Below, piece after piece: positions 21,276-34,700 of a stretch of 64,000 nt of DNA. Where the stretch lies: positions 1,560,039 to 1,624,038 of the forward strand of contig NW_019091407.1 in NCBI RefSeq assembly GCF_001949145.1, written 5' to 3'. A model generated the notes under the pieces. It made no database searches. It worked only from the letters and a program-made list of their open reading frames with translations, and was not told the origin of the DNA. Numbering within the stretch: position 1 is the stretch's first letter; each line of letters begins with the position of its first letter. The translations under genes and the position numbers were made by a program. The DNA comes from Acanthaster planci (Eukaryota > Echinodermata > Asteroidea > Valvatida > Acanthasteridae).

Positions 21276-23520
21276 GTACGTTTTCAATGGCCCTCTCAAA
21301 CTTCTTGCCACCAAGGTCATTTGTGCGCGTGCGTGCAAATTATGAATTAAGTGAGAGGTCTATTGACAATTTCTGCTGAGGCATTAGCATCAAACATCCC
21401 CTCCTACAGTCTCTTTTCATAAGGAGATAGTGTGGCCGGAAATTATGGAAGGATTGTGGAAAGGTGGGCCAGCATCAATTCCCACGGTTTGGGAGCTTCC
21501 ATCTGCATGAGGGCAGAGTTGACAAACGCAAGGATGAAAAATGGTCCTCATAGTGCCACAGAAAGTAGAGCAAAGCTATTTGAAAACCGGGTGTGATAGA
21601 CTGGGCGTGAGTTTGTTTTCTGCGAATAAAATTTTATTGGCTAGCACACCAAAAATTGAAAAGAAATGGAAAAACTAGAGTCAAACTTCCATGTTATTGA
21701 GCCCTAAACTTCGTTGAATTTCCACCGTTTGGGGTTTGATTTAGTTCACCGCACCCTTAGCGGCGGACAAGAACGACATTACTAGGATAGAAAGCAAAAA
21801 TCCCCAAAATTGGAGGGGAACTGTAGGCTCTCAAATATTTTTTGTGGGAGACGTCATGGTAATTTAGCCCCAATAATGTCATTGTTTCCGTATAGGCCTT
21901 TATGAGGTATTCAAGTTAACAACACACAAAACGTGCGAAGACTGTCTTAGGTAAATGGTCAAAATTATTTTCAAGAGCATTATCTTCAAGCACAAGTGAT
22001 CTAAAACTTCTCGACAAGTGCTTAGTTGCCAATACAAGAATTAAGTCATATATTCAACTCTTTGTAAACCGAGAAAATGGCGGAGTAAACACTTTTCATA
22101 CATTTGTGTATCACCGCCCCCTCACCAAGCCATGGAAATTTGAAATTTTAAAAGCGGCGTATACTCTTCATACACTTATAGGGGGCGATGTTTACGATAA
22201 AGATGTAATGTGTATCAAACTCAAGCAGAATCTTTCATCAGAATGGTCCACATATGGCTTTTAAAAATGCTTTCCTTTTAGTGATATTGCAAAAATTTTC
22301 GTCGTTGGTAAATCCTGAAATTTCTTCACAATCCACTTTAATGATTTTGCTCATCACAAAAAAAGTTTGGGGGATCAAAAGCTCATTCCCTCTCCCCCAG
22401 ATTTACGCCCATGGTTGGTAAACAACTTTTCCCTCAAAAATAAAGATTTTGCCCTTACCAGTTTTAAAATGGGAGAGTTATTTACTTGGTAATCAGCAAC
22501 CGTCTTTATACTTCAAAGTGTCAACAGTTGTGAGAGATTTTTGACACTATGTGAAATGTAAATCATCCTTCTGGTTTCGGAATACTTTTTTTTTTTATTA
22601 CCGAACACTCTCGGGATGCATCATAGACCTATATTTTCTTGTGGGAAAACGGTTTTATTGTCAGTCTTCAGACTTAAACTTGGAGTCAGACTTCATGTCA
22701 GGAAGGAGCTACCCCTGTTGAAAGTTCTTACTTATATAACTTTCCCTTCAACAAAAAATCCTTCGGATCCACGAATTAGGGGGAAAGGAATTTTTAGCAG
22801 TAAAGTAGGATCCAACTAAAAACAAACATTTATCAGAAAATAGTTTGAAACAAATAAACAGCTGTACGGGATGCCAGCTTTTATTCAAGTCTGGTATCCC
22901 CAGGCAATGTGAAAAAAGTTGTTTCCACTCACGGCCAGTAATATTTTTTCAACCATGAATGGTTAGCAAAACCTCAGCGCTTGTTACGTAGCAAAAGGAA
23001 GACCTGGATGTGGGTGTCAGTAACGCTATAGTTTGAAATTAATGGCAGCATCTCCAAAAAAGAATCCCAGTCCCGCCATTTGATATACATGTACCACCTG
23101 TCCTCCACCAACAATTAGGAATGGCATATTCTCTTGTCCTTCTGCATTTTTCGAGATCCTTCCCAAAAGTCTCTTAGTCCTTGACTTGAACTAAACGTAA
23201 AAGTTAGCTCTAGTCGGTCGCGAGTTGCGCTATGGATAAAACTGGAAATAATGGGCCAGGCCAGGTTACGCGGTCCACATGGAGGTCTAGCACAGAGCAC
23301 AAAAACACCGTGAAATACATGTACATGTAGGTCTGGACAGCATTTTGATCTTGTCATAATTTTTTTTATATTACAAGACCAAGACAAATTTTTTTCTCAC
23401 GAGAATTTATTTCGTGTTGGTTCGCGTTCTTCTTGCGCACGTATGCACACAAGCTTTTTAGATATTTTATGCGGGAACCAATGATCTGTCGACTTGCTTG
23501 CTAGGTGCTTGATACATGTA

Positions 23521-23555
23521 GGTCACGTGACCACAATATGTGTGCAGCCATCTTG
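23521..23555 (+). promoter_or_regulatory. Putative TOGARAM1 promoter elements: E-box palindrome and YY1-like site
   Basis: GGTCACGTGACC at 23521-23532 is a perfect 12 bp palindrome with a CACGTG core (USF/MiT-type E-box). GCCATCTTG at 23547-23555 matches the YY1 motif often found at metazoan start sites. They lie about 215-250 bp upstream of the start codon. No TATA box is obvious. Function is inferred from position only. Confidence 0.45.
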
Positions 23556-23719
23556 CTGTACAGTGGGGACCCAGCTTTACGAAAAACCGACACGTTATCC
23601 CTTCACTCGTAAGACGAAATGTGCCTGATTTTGTAAGTTTTTACCATAACTGTGTCATGTGTGATATCAAGTACTTATCCCCGGGGCTGTGACTCAAAAA
23701 CAGTTTTCTATTTTGCTTT

Positions 23720-23767
23720 ATGGACGGTGGCAAGCCGCCGTTATCGTCGGGTGTTGCAGTTGCATGA
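23720..23767 (+). promoter_or_regulatory. uORF whose stop abuts the TOGARAM1 start codon
   Basis: A 15-codon ORF starts with ATG at 23720 and ends with TGA at 23765-23767, directly followed by the main ATG at 23768. A second ATG at 23764, in another frame, opens a 14-codon ORF that overlaps the main start and stops at 23808. Both would matter only if the mRNA leader includes them, which the transcription start suggested by upstream motifs would require. Confidence 0.55.
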
Positions 23768-25762
23768 ATGGCTGGAACGGTTGCCAAGCGGCCTGTACAC
23801 AATTTTAGTCATGTTGACCTCCAGTCCGTGAAAAAAAGGGAAGGGGAACGAGAGTATAGCGACCATCCTGAAAGGTCTGCAGCACAAAGAATGGATGAAG
23901 ATGACATTCTGGCACAGCTAGAAGACGATGGATATGCCGAACAGAGAGCCTTCATTCTGGATGATCTCACCCAGAAAGTTCGCCGAGATGGGGGCAGGTT
24001 ACCCTTCGATAATCGACATGCGCTTTTTCGGGGGCTGACGCTAGTGTTGCTGGACCAGAACTGGGAAGTAAGGTTGAAATGCATTCAGTTCATTTGTGAA
24101 CTCATCCCCCAGTTTGGGCCAGAGTTAGACTCCTGCATGGCCATTGTACTACCGCAGATCGTGGCCAATCTGGGGGACAGCAGAGTTGCCATTCGAAAAG
24201 CAGTCATTCAGACACTACACATACACATGAAACACACAACCAATGTGCAGCAAATTTTCACCATCCTAGTCACCCATGGCCTCCAAAGTAGAGATCCCAA
24301 AGTTCGCATGGAAGCAACCATCCAATTACCTGTACTACTAACAAGAGAGTTTGCCTCAGTGGATCTTTCGAGCATCACTCATGCTCTGGCTAAGAAGTTT
24401 TGCGAGGATAAAGATGAAACTCTCATTGACACCGCTGGAATTTCACTAGAAAGAATACGATCTTTAGTCGGTAAACAGCAGTTTGATTCTTACATTCAGC
24501 AATTGCCATCGCGTGATAGAAATGCATACAACCAGCGTGTAGTCAGTGCCGTTAGACCTAGGGATACTGAAATACATGTACACAAACCAGCACCGGATGA
24601 ATCCAGTCCTGGTCATAACAAGGAACAAAAGTTGGGGTCAAGTTCCAGGTGGCAAGGAGATACTGAAAATGGAGAGCGATACGAGTTTGGAATTATACCA
24701 AAGCATGTTATGGACCAGTTGCTGGATCAGACACAGTGGAAAACAAGAGCCAATGGGGTACAGGAGCTGAAGACCATCATCTCTGCACTGGATGATGCTT
24801 CTCGCATTGTACCTCACATGCTTGCATTCATAAGCTTTCTCTGCAATCTCCTTGATGATGTCAATTTTAAAGTGACACTGTTGACCCTTGAAATCTATGG
24901 TGTGCTGGTCACCAAGCTCAATACAGACGTGAAACAGTTTCTGAAACCTCTTATAGCTGCGCTCACAAAGCGATTTGGGGACAACAAAGTGGTTATCCGC
25001 CAGGCCAATATGAAGGTCCTCATGCAGCTGATGCACGTGCTGACCCCACAGTCAGTGGTCAGTGCCATTGGTGACAGCCTGAAACACCGTAAGTCAGGTG
25101 TGCGCGAGGAAGCACTGAACATTATCATAGCCTCGCTGCTGACCTTCCCCAGCTATGACTTTGACCTTGCCAAGCTCTGCCAGATGCTGGCTCCCATGCT
25201 TGCCGATGCCAAGCGCCGCGTCAGACAGGCAGCCTTGGAGTCATTCGCAGTTCTAGCCCAGGCCATGGGACCCAGCAGGATTCAACCACTCATCCACGCT
25301 GTTGATCAAGTGGAGCTCAACATGGATGAAGACGGGGTCATGAAAGCAGTGCAGGCAAGACTTGCTCGCAGGCGCTTACCCAGGCTCAATGAGGATGGCC
25401 TAGTGGAGTACGCAACTGCCATACCCACGTCTGCTACGAGCAGAAACAATCCAAGCATGTCCAAAGAAAACGATGTACAATGGATAATGAAAGGAACAGG
25501 GAGTATAACCTCAGGCAGTGCTAGAGAGAGGAGCCACGTGGACCCAAGGAGTCTCGAACTATCTCAACCCTCACCTACACGTGCCATCCCTGGACAAACT
25601 TCCAATCAGGAGTCATCCCCACCAAAGAGATACTTCAGCGCAGGGAGAGGGAGGGGCAAACTACCATGGGAGGAAGAGAGTGATACTTTGGAACCAGAAG
25701 AAAGTTTGCCGCCTGGGAACAGTGTCAGTAGGACGCATATTATCAGCAGTGCACCAACACAG
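23768..25762 (+). CDS. TOGARAM1: TOGARAM1 exon 1: TOG1 and TOG2 domains
   Basis: 665 codons in one exon, ending CAG|gtctgt in phase 0. An in-frame TGA directly precedes the ATG, so translation in this frame cannot start earlier; Met42 (MDEDDILAQ) is a possible internal start. HEAT-type helices carry TOG signatures such as LLDQNWEVRLKCIQFI, GDSRVAIRKAVIQTL and SRDPKVRMEA in TOG1. In TOG2 they are QTQWKTRANGVQELK, GDNKVVIRQANMKVL and DAKRRVRQAALESF. TOG2 is the better tubulin-binding type in this family. The frame runs to a stop at 25843, but the last 27 codons lie past the likely donor. Confidence 0.93.
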
Positions 25763-28700
25763 GTCTGTATGAAAATATCTCTCCCTGTTCAGAAAGAAAG
25801 TTCTGTAACCCAATTGAAAACAACAAGTCATTTAAATGAGTGAAAAGCAGATTATTCTTGTTGCTTGCAAAATGCCTCCCACCGTTGAAAAAATTGCAGA
25901 ATTCTTTATTTCCTTTCACTCAAGACATAATTTACATTTTGTAAAGTGTACATGTATTAATCAGGGCTTACATGTACATGTACAGTGTACATACATACTG
26001 GTGCATGTATGTACTTCCATAACTGTAAGTGTAAGGTTTATTCAAACCTCACATATGGCTGCATGTACAAACTCACTTGACACATTTTGGCTGTTTCGAT
26101 TGAGACAATGTACATTGTACATGTACATGTACTCTACCATCACAGCTACATGTATTTGTGCAACAAAATTTCATATATACATGTACTCTCATACATGTAT
26201 GCCTTCCTTCCTTGATGAAGTTACATGTATATGTCTGATCGGGAGGTTTATTCACCTTACATGTATATCCTCATTAAAATGGTGAAATTCTTGAGCACTT
26301 TGCCCATCCACACTACAGAAAATCAGCACCATGTACTCTCAATAGCTGTCAGCAGCATGACAGCTTGACCAATTGCAACACAGCTCCTATCTTTTCCTTA
26401 TTGTTTTCCTGACCCTATCAAAATTTAAGTTGGGCTATGATTGGTCACTGGAATGGAAGCGAATTGGGCCAATCGCAGTATGGATTTCATCTATGGGTGA
26501 CAAGGAAACAATAAGGAAAAGGTACTTTGTACATGTAGGAGCTGTGCTGTGATTGATCGAGCTGCTATGCAGCTGACAGTCATTGAGAGTACATGCACAC
26601 GTGCATGCTGCTGATTTTCTTTGGCATGGATGAGCAAACTACATTGTACTCATGAATTCCACCATTTTAATGAAGATATCAGGTGAATAAATCTCCCCAT
26701 CAGGCATGTATGAGATTGTGTTGCACAAATACACGTAGCAGCGATGGCAGAGTAAGTTGGCACAATAAAAAACAGCCAAAATGTGATCATGAGAGTTTGT
26801 ACCGGTACTTGTACAATGTACATGTACTAGTACCAAGTACATGTAGCTACATTTATAGATACATGTACATGTAAGGTTTGTGCAAATTATGCACATCGAT
26901 AGAGCATGAAATTACGGTCAGACATTTCCTGACCACACTCCAACCGCTGAAGTGCTCGGGCAAAATGTCTGAACAGCGTACATGAAGTCATTGTTCAAGT
27001 CTTGTAAATATATAATCATTGTTTACGAGTGCTGTCTGCTTAAGTTGCTTTATGCATTGAGGAATAAAGAAAACAGCCGCGACTCCACTGGGGCATTTGC
27101 TCTTGAAACATTCAACACAGGCATTTCAATAGCTACCCCAGCAAATCATGAATTCGGCATACGTACTGTACACTGTACGTACATGTACATGTACGTAGGA
27201 CTTCAGCATGGTACAGTAAAGCGAGCAGAGTACGGGTGAAACAGGTTACTCCCTACAAAAAGACCTGAAGTCAGGTCGCCATTGACAGGTCTCTTTGCAC
27301 ACATGTACCAACAGTTTCTGTCAGAAAAAGTTGACTTTACCATGGTTACTTGATTTCGGAAACCTTGGTCAATGCCTTTTTTATGCTATGACCACATCGC
27401 CCAAACAATAATGGCATTTGTACTTGGTTGTGTGTGTTCCAGTATAGAAGTTAACCTATTCATGTACCGGTACACGTACATGTACGCTGTACCTCCATGG
27501 TTTCAGGTTTTTCAGGGTTTTCTGGTCTTGTTCACTGACAAGTTGTGAAGCCACAGCGTGGGGTTTGGGGCTGGCTGAAGGGCCCCTAAAATTTTGAACC
27601 TTAGATGCTCTCTTGTGCATTCTAGAGCATTTCCTGAGCTTTTCACCAGTAATTTCCCTGGGAAAAATGAAAGATTTAAAAGTAACTAAGTACTTTATTC
27701 CAGTGATTTATTTTCAATTTTTTACAAACATGTTTACATTGCAAAAAGTTGGTCAATTATTTTTCATTGACAAATCTTTGATTGGCAGGTGTTGCAAAGT
27801 TCCATTTTCAAATTTTGTACGACGATGTGGTTGTTTTCCTTTCAAAAGTGTATCGGTCACAATTTTTTTGCATATGGGTAATGATCGGGAAAAGAATCAG
27901 GCCGATACACAAGTTTTTACGTGGGGATAATCCTGATATAATGTACCATATACGTATACATATACCGGTAGATGTACGGTAACTGTGTGTATTGCGTGTG
28001 TACATGTACAGTTGACTCTCGTTAATACGAGGGCCTTGGGACTTACAAGATTAGCGCATATTATGCGGACCTCGTTTTACGCAAAAACTGCTGTCCTGCT
28101 CGAAGTATGTATTGCCAATCGACCGTAGGTAAAGCGTACATGTGTGCAAGCATGCATAACCCTTTTTGTTTAAAGGCACATAGTATCGTTTTGTTACATG
28201 AGTTTGATTTTAAAAAGTTTGTTTATAAAAGTGAGATAAAGTTTAACAAATAAAGACTTGTAATGAAGAATAATTATAAAATGTAAGAACAGAGGAAGTG
28301 GAATTTCCACCAGTCATGTTGATGCAGAGCGACATGTCCCCAGCCCTGCATGCCGTGATGAGATCCACATGCACACACGTAACATAAGTACATGTACATT
28401 AACATTTTAGTTGGTAACCAACACCAGAGCTGCGCTTGTTGCACTTAAAAATGGGAGGAAACCAGCTCTTGGTGTTGTGGACAGCAGAGGGCGAATATCA
28501 GATTTTACTTGGGAAAGGTGTGTGGGTTTGGTGAAAAATGGTTGGCAGGTTGATACACTTTTTTCTTCCAAACTTGTGGTTATTTTCTTAAACATTTTGG
28601 ACTGAAAACCACGGTTTAGTCATGATTTTCTTAATTGAGAACTTATAGAAATGTCAAAATCAGACGGTGTGATATTTTCATGTTACGGTGGGGACTGGGG

Positions 28701-31700
28701 AGCAGGTAAGGATTTTTAGACGGAGGGTGGGCAGTTTTTTGGGTTGGGTGTTTGGCTACAGAACGCAATTTTTATTACATGTAGTTTCCAGGGGGAACTT
28801 TGGTCTCGGGGAATTTCGGGGGGCAGGGAATCAAACAAAAGATTTCTTTTGTTCACCACTATCCTAAATACCGTAGCTTTTTTGGCGGCACTCACTTGTG
28901 TTCAGGTGGTACCAGAGCCACCACACAGAATTTCTATGTTGGGTACGGGAACCGCAAATGCCCATTGTTCGTCTCTCTTGCAGCACCGGACCCAAACGGC
29001 TCGATTCGGTGAGGGAAAACTGCAGCACGCTGTTCTACTGTATACGAATAAATTACGGAAGCGCCTTTCAAAAAAGCTTGTGCTAGATTTGCACTCATCC
29101 ATTGCACAAAAATGTTCGTCTTAACCGAAATCTCGTAACATCCAAGCTCGAAGTACACATTTTTTCCCTCACAGGAATGTGCACAATTCAGTCGGGACTG
29201 GCAAATATGCTCATCTGAACCGGAGTCTGGTCTTACCTGAGCTTGTATTACTGAGAGTCGACTGTACATGTACATGCAGAGCTTCATTTTTACATGTACA
29301 TGTACATGTATGTATGTTTACAACGTATAGCAAGCCTTGACACACTGAGGCCACAAGTGGCCATTGCCACAATGCCCAAATGCTTTGGCCACATTGCCCT
29401 CTGATAAAACCTTATTCCGCTTTGGCTTTGTGTTTGCCATGAACACTGATGGCTCTGGAGAATACAGGTACATGTACCAGTACGTGTGCATGTGAATTAA
29501 ATGTGCAAATTATCACATTGAATACAGTGTGTGCACCCAGCCTTAATGCGTAGTGCCCTTGCCTTGCGGGGCATATGATATCCAAAGACTGGCTTGCCCG
29601 CTGCCATGGTAACCATGGAAACGGCTGGCAAAATTGATGCAAAACTGACCTTGGAGTGGGAAGTGGGAGCTGAACGGAATCGATGTGGGTAGAACAATTG
29701 CAAAATGCATGAAGGTGAGGAGGATAATTGCAATTCAGTCACGTTCTCTTACGCTGGCCATGGCTAAATGCTTGCCACTATCTTTTAAGTGTAGCTTGAG
29801 TGAATTTTTCTTCAACACAATTTTTCTGCATCGTTGTACTTTTCTTCATTGTATGAAAACTTTTACACATTCCTACATGTATTTGGTAAAATGCATTGAA
29901 AAGTGCACACTTTTATTTTTAAACAGTCAAATTGTCCATGTTTTCGTAGACAACTGAGGGCGCTGTTGCTATGAAGTCATTTCGGGAAGACATGGTTCAG
30001 TGCATCTGTAGGCATTTCTGTTCAAATTGTGAACCCAGAATTTACCTACTGAAAACATTTCCGAGAAAGGGATTGATGGTTTCTTATTGCTATGCACATA
30101 AACATCAATGAATCAGCAAAGAAGAGAAACTTTGTCCGGGAAAATCTACAAAAACGCAGGACTTTTTTGTGTACAAACCAGTGTAATATTGAGGCTTCTT
30201 CCTGAGATGACATCACAGTTTTGCTCATGAATATAGAAATACTCATTAGCATAAAAAACAAAAGCGCATAAAAATAAAATAGTTTGTGTGAACTGCTTTT
30301 CAAATGGATCAATCATAATATAAACAGACTAACATTGAATAAAAACTACGTCATTGTACATCTCATAATTCACATGTTTGTTGGGATTTATGTCCATACA
30401 TTTCATATTTCACACTTTACACTGGAAGTTATTTCCAAGGTACATGTACATGAAAGTACAATTGAAGAATACGTACACATACAGTATGAATGATTTAGAT
30501 ACATGTACCAAGAATTCTAGGTTTTCATCAGACCACAGTTCGAATGCTGGATGGAAATTAAACACACTTCTGGGAGGACCTTCAGCAGCAACCCTCATCA
30601 AGACATTCAGTGTGTCAGGTTTGAGGTTGCACCATTTTATATAACGCAAGTACAAAATTATTTGAAGACGAAGCATACATGTACTTATGTTTAAGGCCCA
30701 GGAAGTACATGTACAATGTGTGCAAGTACATGTACACATGGAGCCCACACATTCTTGTTCGCGGGCCTACGCTCAGTTGGACTTAGGCCGCGACAAATTT
30801 TTTTTTTAGCTTGCCCGATCAGGCAAGCCATGCCATAAATTTGCTTGCCCGAATTAGATCGACACTTGACAAAGATTTCTCAGAATACATGATTATTATG
30901 GTTATTTAATGTAGGCCTACTGCATGCACGCAGTCTTTTATTTGGCCAAGAGAAAAACCTTCTGATTACACAATCGGTTGGTACATTGTTGGAAGGAACA
31001 TTTTTTTTGTTTTGGGGGGACAATTTTTTGTACCGATTGAATGGCGTGAATGGGGATAACAGCTTCCAAAATTGTCTCAAAAAGTGATGAACACCTGTCT
31101 TAATCTACGTAAAAATTTCTACAGTCGACATTTCACAAGAATTACTCATGTACGTGTATGGACAATTCACACAATGCTACTCAGGTAATCACGACGGCAA
31201 ACTGGCCAACGACATCCGTGTATCGCGTGGTAAGCATGCGTGATGCATCCAGACCAGCAGGCGATAAACCTTCTGCCACGGCAAGAAATGTTTTGAAACA
31301 TGCTTGCTTCAAGTATGAGCAAAACAACCTAAAATTTAACTCATGAACGCAGAAAATACATACATAAATAAGAGACCAAGTTCTGTAAAGTAACTTGCAG
31401 AAAACCTCTTGCTACATCAATTTTTTTTTGACCTGCAACTTGAGGGTTACATGCGATAAGTGTGTACAGCTGATGTAGAGTAATCGACCAGAATGTACAG
31501 TACATGTATAGACTGGTTCTGGTTGCTACATTTCCATCATGCGTTCTTTTGCATGTGGGCGGAGCGGTGGGAACCAGTGCAGCTTCGTTTTATGCATTGA
31601 GCAGTATGCACGTGTTTTCACCACTGCAACAGCGAATGTAAATGTTCGTGAAAGTTGGAAATAATACCACGATGACATTTCGGTGATGAACAAGTGGTAA

Positions 31701-34700
31701 GGTTTGTCTACATGTAAATATGCAAAATAATCGCCAATTTGTCTTGCCAGGCCAATGGAATAATAGCCAAAATTATAATTATTCGCCAGTTGGCAAGAAT
31801 GGCAAACGGCAGCTGGAACTCTGCAGTGAACATGTACGTGCACATGTACATGTTCAGTAGGTATTGGTACTGCACATGTACGTATTGGTTGTACATGTTC
31901 TGTATAGTTACAGGATCAGACTACAGGAAAATCAGGTTTGTAAGGTTTGTAATGAATAAAGCAATGTGTAACTTTGTTGCATTTGTTGGCCAAGAAATTA
32001 AATGGGCAAATACCCCCAAATAATCAAAGCTTGAACAAACACAACAGTACAGGTAGACTCAACTGGGATGTGGCCAAAATATTTCTAATTTTAATATTCA
32101 AATTCTGTATTTAGCGGACTTTTTTGAGAGGCTTTTAATTGGAAGCAGAACTATTTTTTCCTCGGCCTTACCATACATACATGTACATGTGTTACTAAGC
32201 ACTGAGCTTTGCCTGTTTGTTGGTTGCATGTTTGCCCAACTTCTTACAGTGAACTGCTAGCAAGTAGCAACCACTTAATTGGATTAATAAGCCAGACACC
32301 AATTACATACACTGTACATACATGTACTGTACATGAAGGGTCATAATTAACTTCTATCTATTGGTGACCCTCAGGGACAGTGGGAAGTGTACTGCATGCA
32401 CTGGCCCTGGTGAAATTTGGTGGCCTGGGTTAAGTACATGTGTATGTAATGAAATCAATCAAGCCCACCACACATGGCCATTTGCAGCCAGCCTAGCAGG
32501 ATTTGCACTTTTTGAGGCCAAAAAACTACATATACATGTAGTTCTGCTTCTAGTTATGCGACTGATCCCAAATTTTCGGAGCGACTAAACCTTTACATCG
32601 GTCAGTTTGAAAAACACAGTAAAAAAAAAAATCTTTCTTCTCTTCACAAAACACCTCTCAACAAATTTTTTTCACATCTAAACGCTTGTAGTTTTTGTTT
32701 GCCTGCATAGATTTGAAACATATGGAAAGAAAGTTCCGTTATTTTCACAAGTTCCCTTCTTTCACTATTGCGGTGGGGAAAATGCGCATGCAGCTTCACT
32801 GCTTCTCGCCACACCACTGCCAAAGAAGGTGTGATGATAATGCGGCAGTTCATGCATTCCTGTCAAAATACTGTTGTACAGTTCACAGTACTCACACGCA
32901 ACACTAAAGCTGCTCATCCAAAAAAAAAAAGACACATTTCTACAAGTTAACTCCTTGAACTTGATCTGTTGTCTATATATGCATGTTTTGTGTTCACAAA
33001 TTTAATTCGAGGTTGTATTGCTTGTTCATGTACTTAACAATTGGCCTGATGCAGACTCGACACGACATGACCTGTAAAGGTTTCAATGGTGTCCATGGGA
33101 GATAAGGTTAAATTGACATTGTTTGAAAATGATAAACCGCCAACATATCAGTACTCGGGGTTATATATGCGTGACCGTACAATGAACAGAATGTCGTGGG
33201 TATGTGGCACATGAGCCCAGGGCAATGACAGCCGCTCATCCTGTGGAATTATACCGTGAACTTGAAAGTGTTGTGCCGGTGATTTGCAACATGAGTCATA
33301 AAATGTGATGAAAGTTTTGAAAATATGGCAATGTTCCTTAGATGACCACTGTCCTTCAGGGCCATCATTTTTGGAGAATGCAGTTTTGACCCTAAGGTTT
33401 GAAAAGCATTGATACCGTCTGGTACGAGTATTTATCCCACCACAACTAAACCATGCACAATGATGCAGAACGGTAGTGCTGAACACCCGACTATATGTGG
33501 CTCATAAGTGTAACACATGTACATGCACATAATGTATGTATGGTATGCACATGCTTGTGGGAACGTGCCCGCAGTCAGCTCTCCAGTTCTGCACATGCAT
33601 TAACGGATGTACATGTACAGTATGTGCATAAAAAAAACATAACGACTTCACTCATTGCATCTAGCCATCTTGTTCATGAAAAAAGAAAATCAAATTTGAG
33701 AATAAGTAGCACAAAAATCTTGTGTTGTTTCCCACACTAACCAAGTTGTTCTCCACACAAGTCGAATTGAGAAGGGAAATTTATCATTTTTTGTTATTTA
33801 TTTTATAATTTATATATTTACTAAAACATCAAATTCTCACGGTAAAAGACCGAATTGTACCACACATATAAAAACTTTTTAAAAGACAACAGAATTATTA
33901 ATTAGAAAGATACCAGTAGTTATACATGTACATCGATACAAAAATTATGTTAAAAATTTTGCACCCAATTCTGTGGACAGCTACATGTAGGTGTATCAAT
34001 ATTACATGTGTGACACGTGCATTTGCAACACTCAAATGACACTGGTTCGGGGGTAGGGGAAAGGCATGTGTCAATTGCTGTAATGGATTTTAGCATTGAG
34101 CCAAACAGTGTGTGGTACATGTACGTACACGTACATGTAGTGGTCCACACTGAGCAAGGTGTTAACAGTAAAAATTATCTAAACTTGAAAAATATTCACT
34201 GAAGATTTGTTCAAACCAAACCACAAACTAGTACCTACAAAGGACAGACTAGTGGAACATTACATGTACATGTATAGTGTACTTCTTCACGTGTAAAACT
34301 TTCGAGCACATGTACATTAACTTTCAAGTCATTATCAAGACTTCCAGTCCTACATGTACATGTAAGTAAACATATTGAATTATGGATACAAACAGTGGAA
34401 CCTTTGACCCCTTTGCGCCGGGACGCAGATTGAGCCACCGTAAAAATTGAGATTCTCAGCCCGCTTTTCAGCTATTGCTCTCGGCCCACGCTTGAGCAAA
34501 CACGGTGAAAGAAGGCAGACCCTGGCTCTTGTATATATGGTAATTGGTCTTTGTGCGTAGCCCAGAAATGAAAAGACCGAATTTGCATCATAATCACCAG
34601 CTTCACAATAGTCCCCACTTTGAAAAGAGGCAACGGGAAAGTGGAAACTTGAGTAGAGCTGGCCACATAATTTGTACTAATACTTACGTATACAGGTACA

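Larger units (their letters stand above)
14068..23767. other. Intergenic region between divergent WDR27 and TOGARAM1
   Basis: 9.7 kb with no supportable exon. It holds two copies of a small MITE (14685-14845, 15611-15790), a hairpin at 15849-15920 and a large inverted repeat at 20503-21275. 16000-20400 and 21300-23400 are AT-rich with only short random frames. The last 370 bp before TOGARAM1 look like a promoter and leader. Both genes must be transcribed outward from within this interval. Confidence 0.65.

Noticed and set aside
25763-25843. Extension of the TOG1-TOG2 frame to the stop at 25843
   Set aside because: A CAG|gtctgt donor at 25762 in the right phase joins exon 2, and later exons match TOGARAM1; the extra codons look intronic. 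An early-ending isoform remains possible.
33148-33486. 112-codon minus-strand open frame in TOGARAM1 intron 1
   Set aside because: No recognised domain, no supporting splice partners and typical intron composition. Kept only as a possible unknown.
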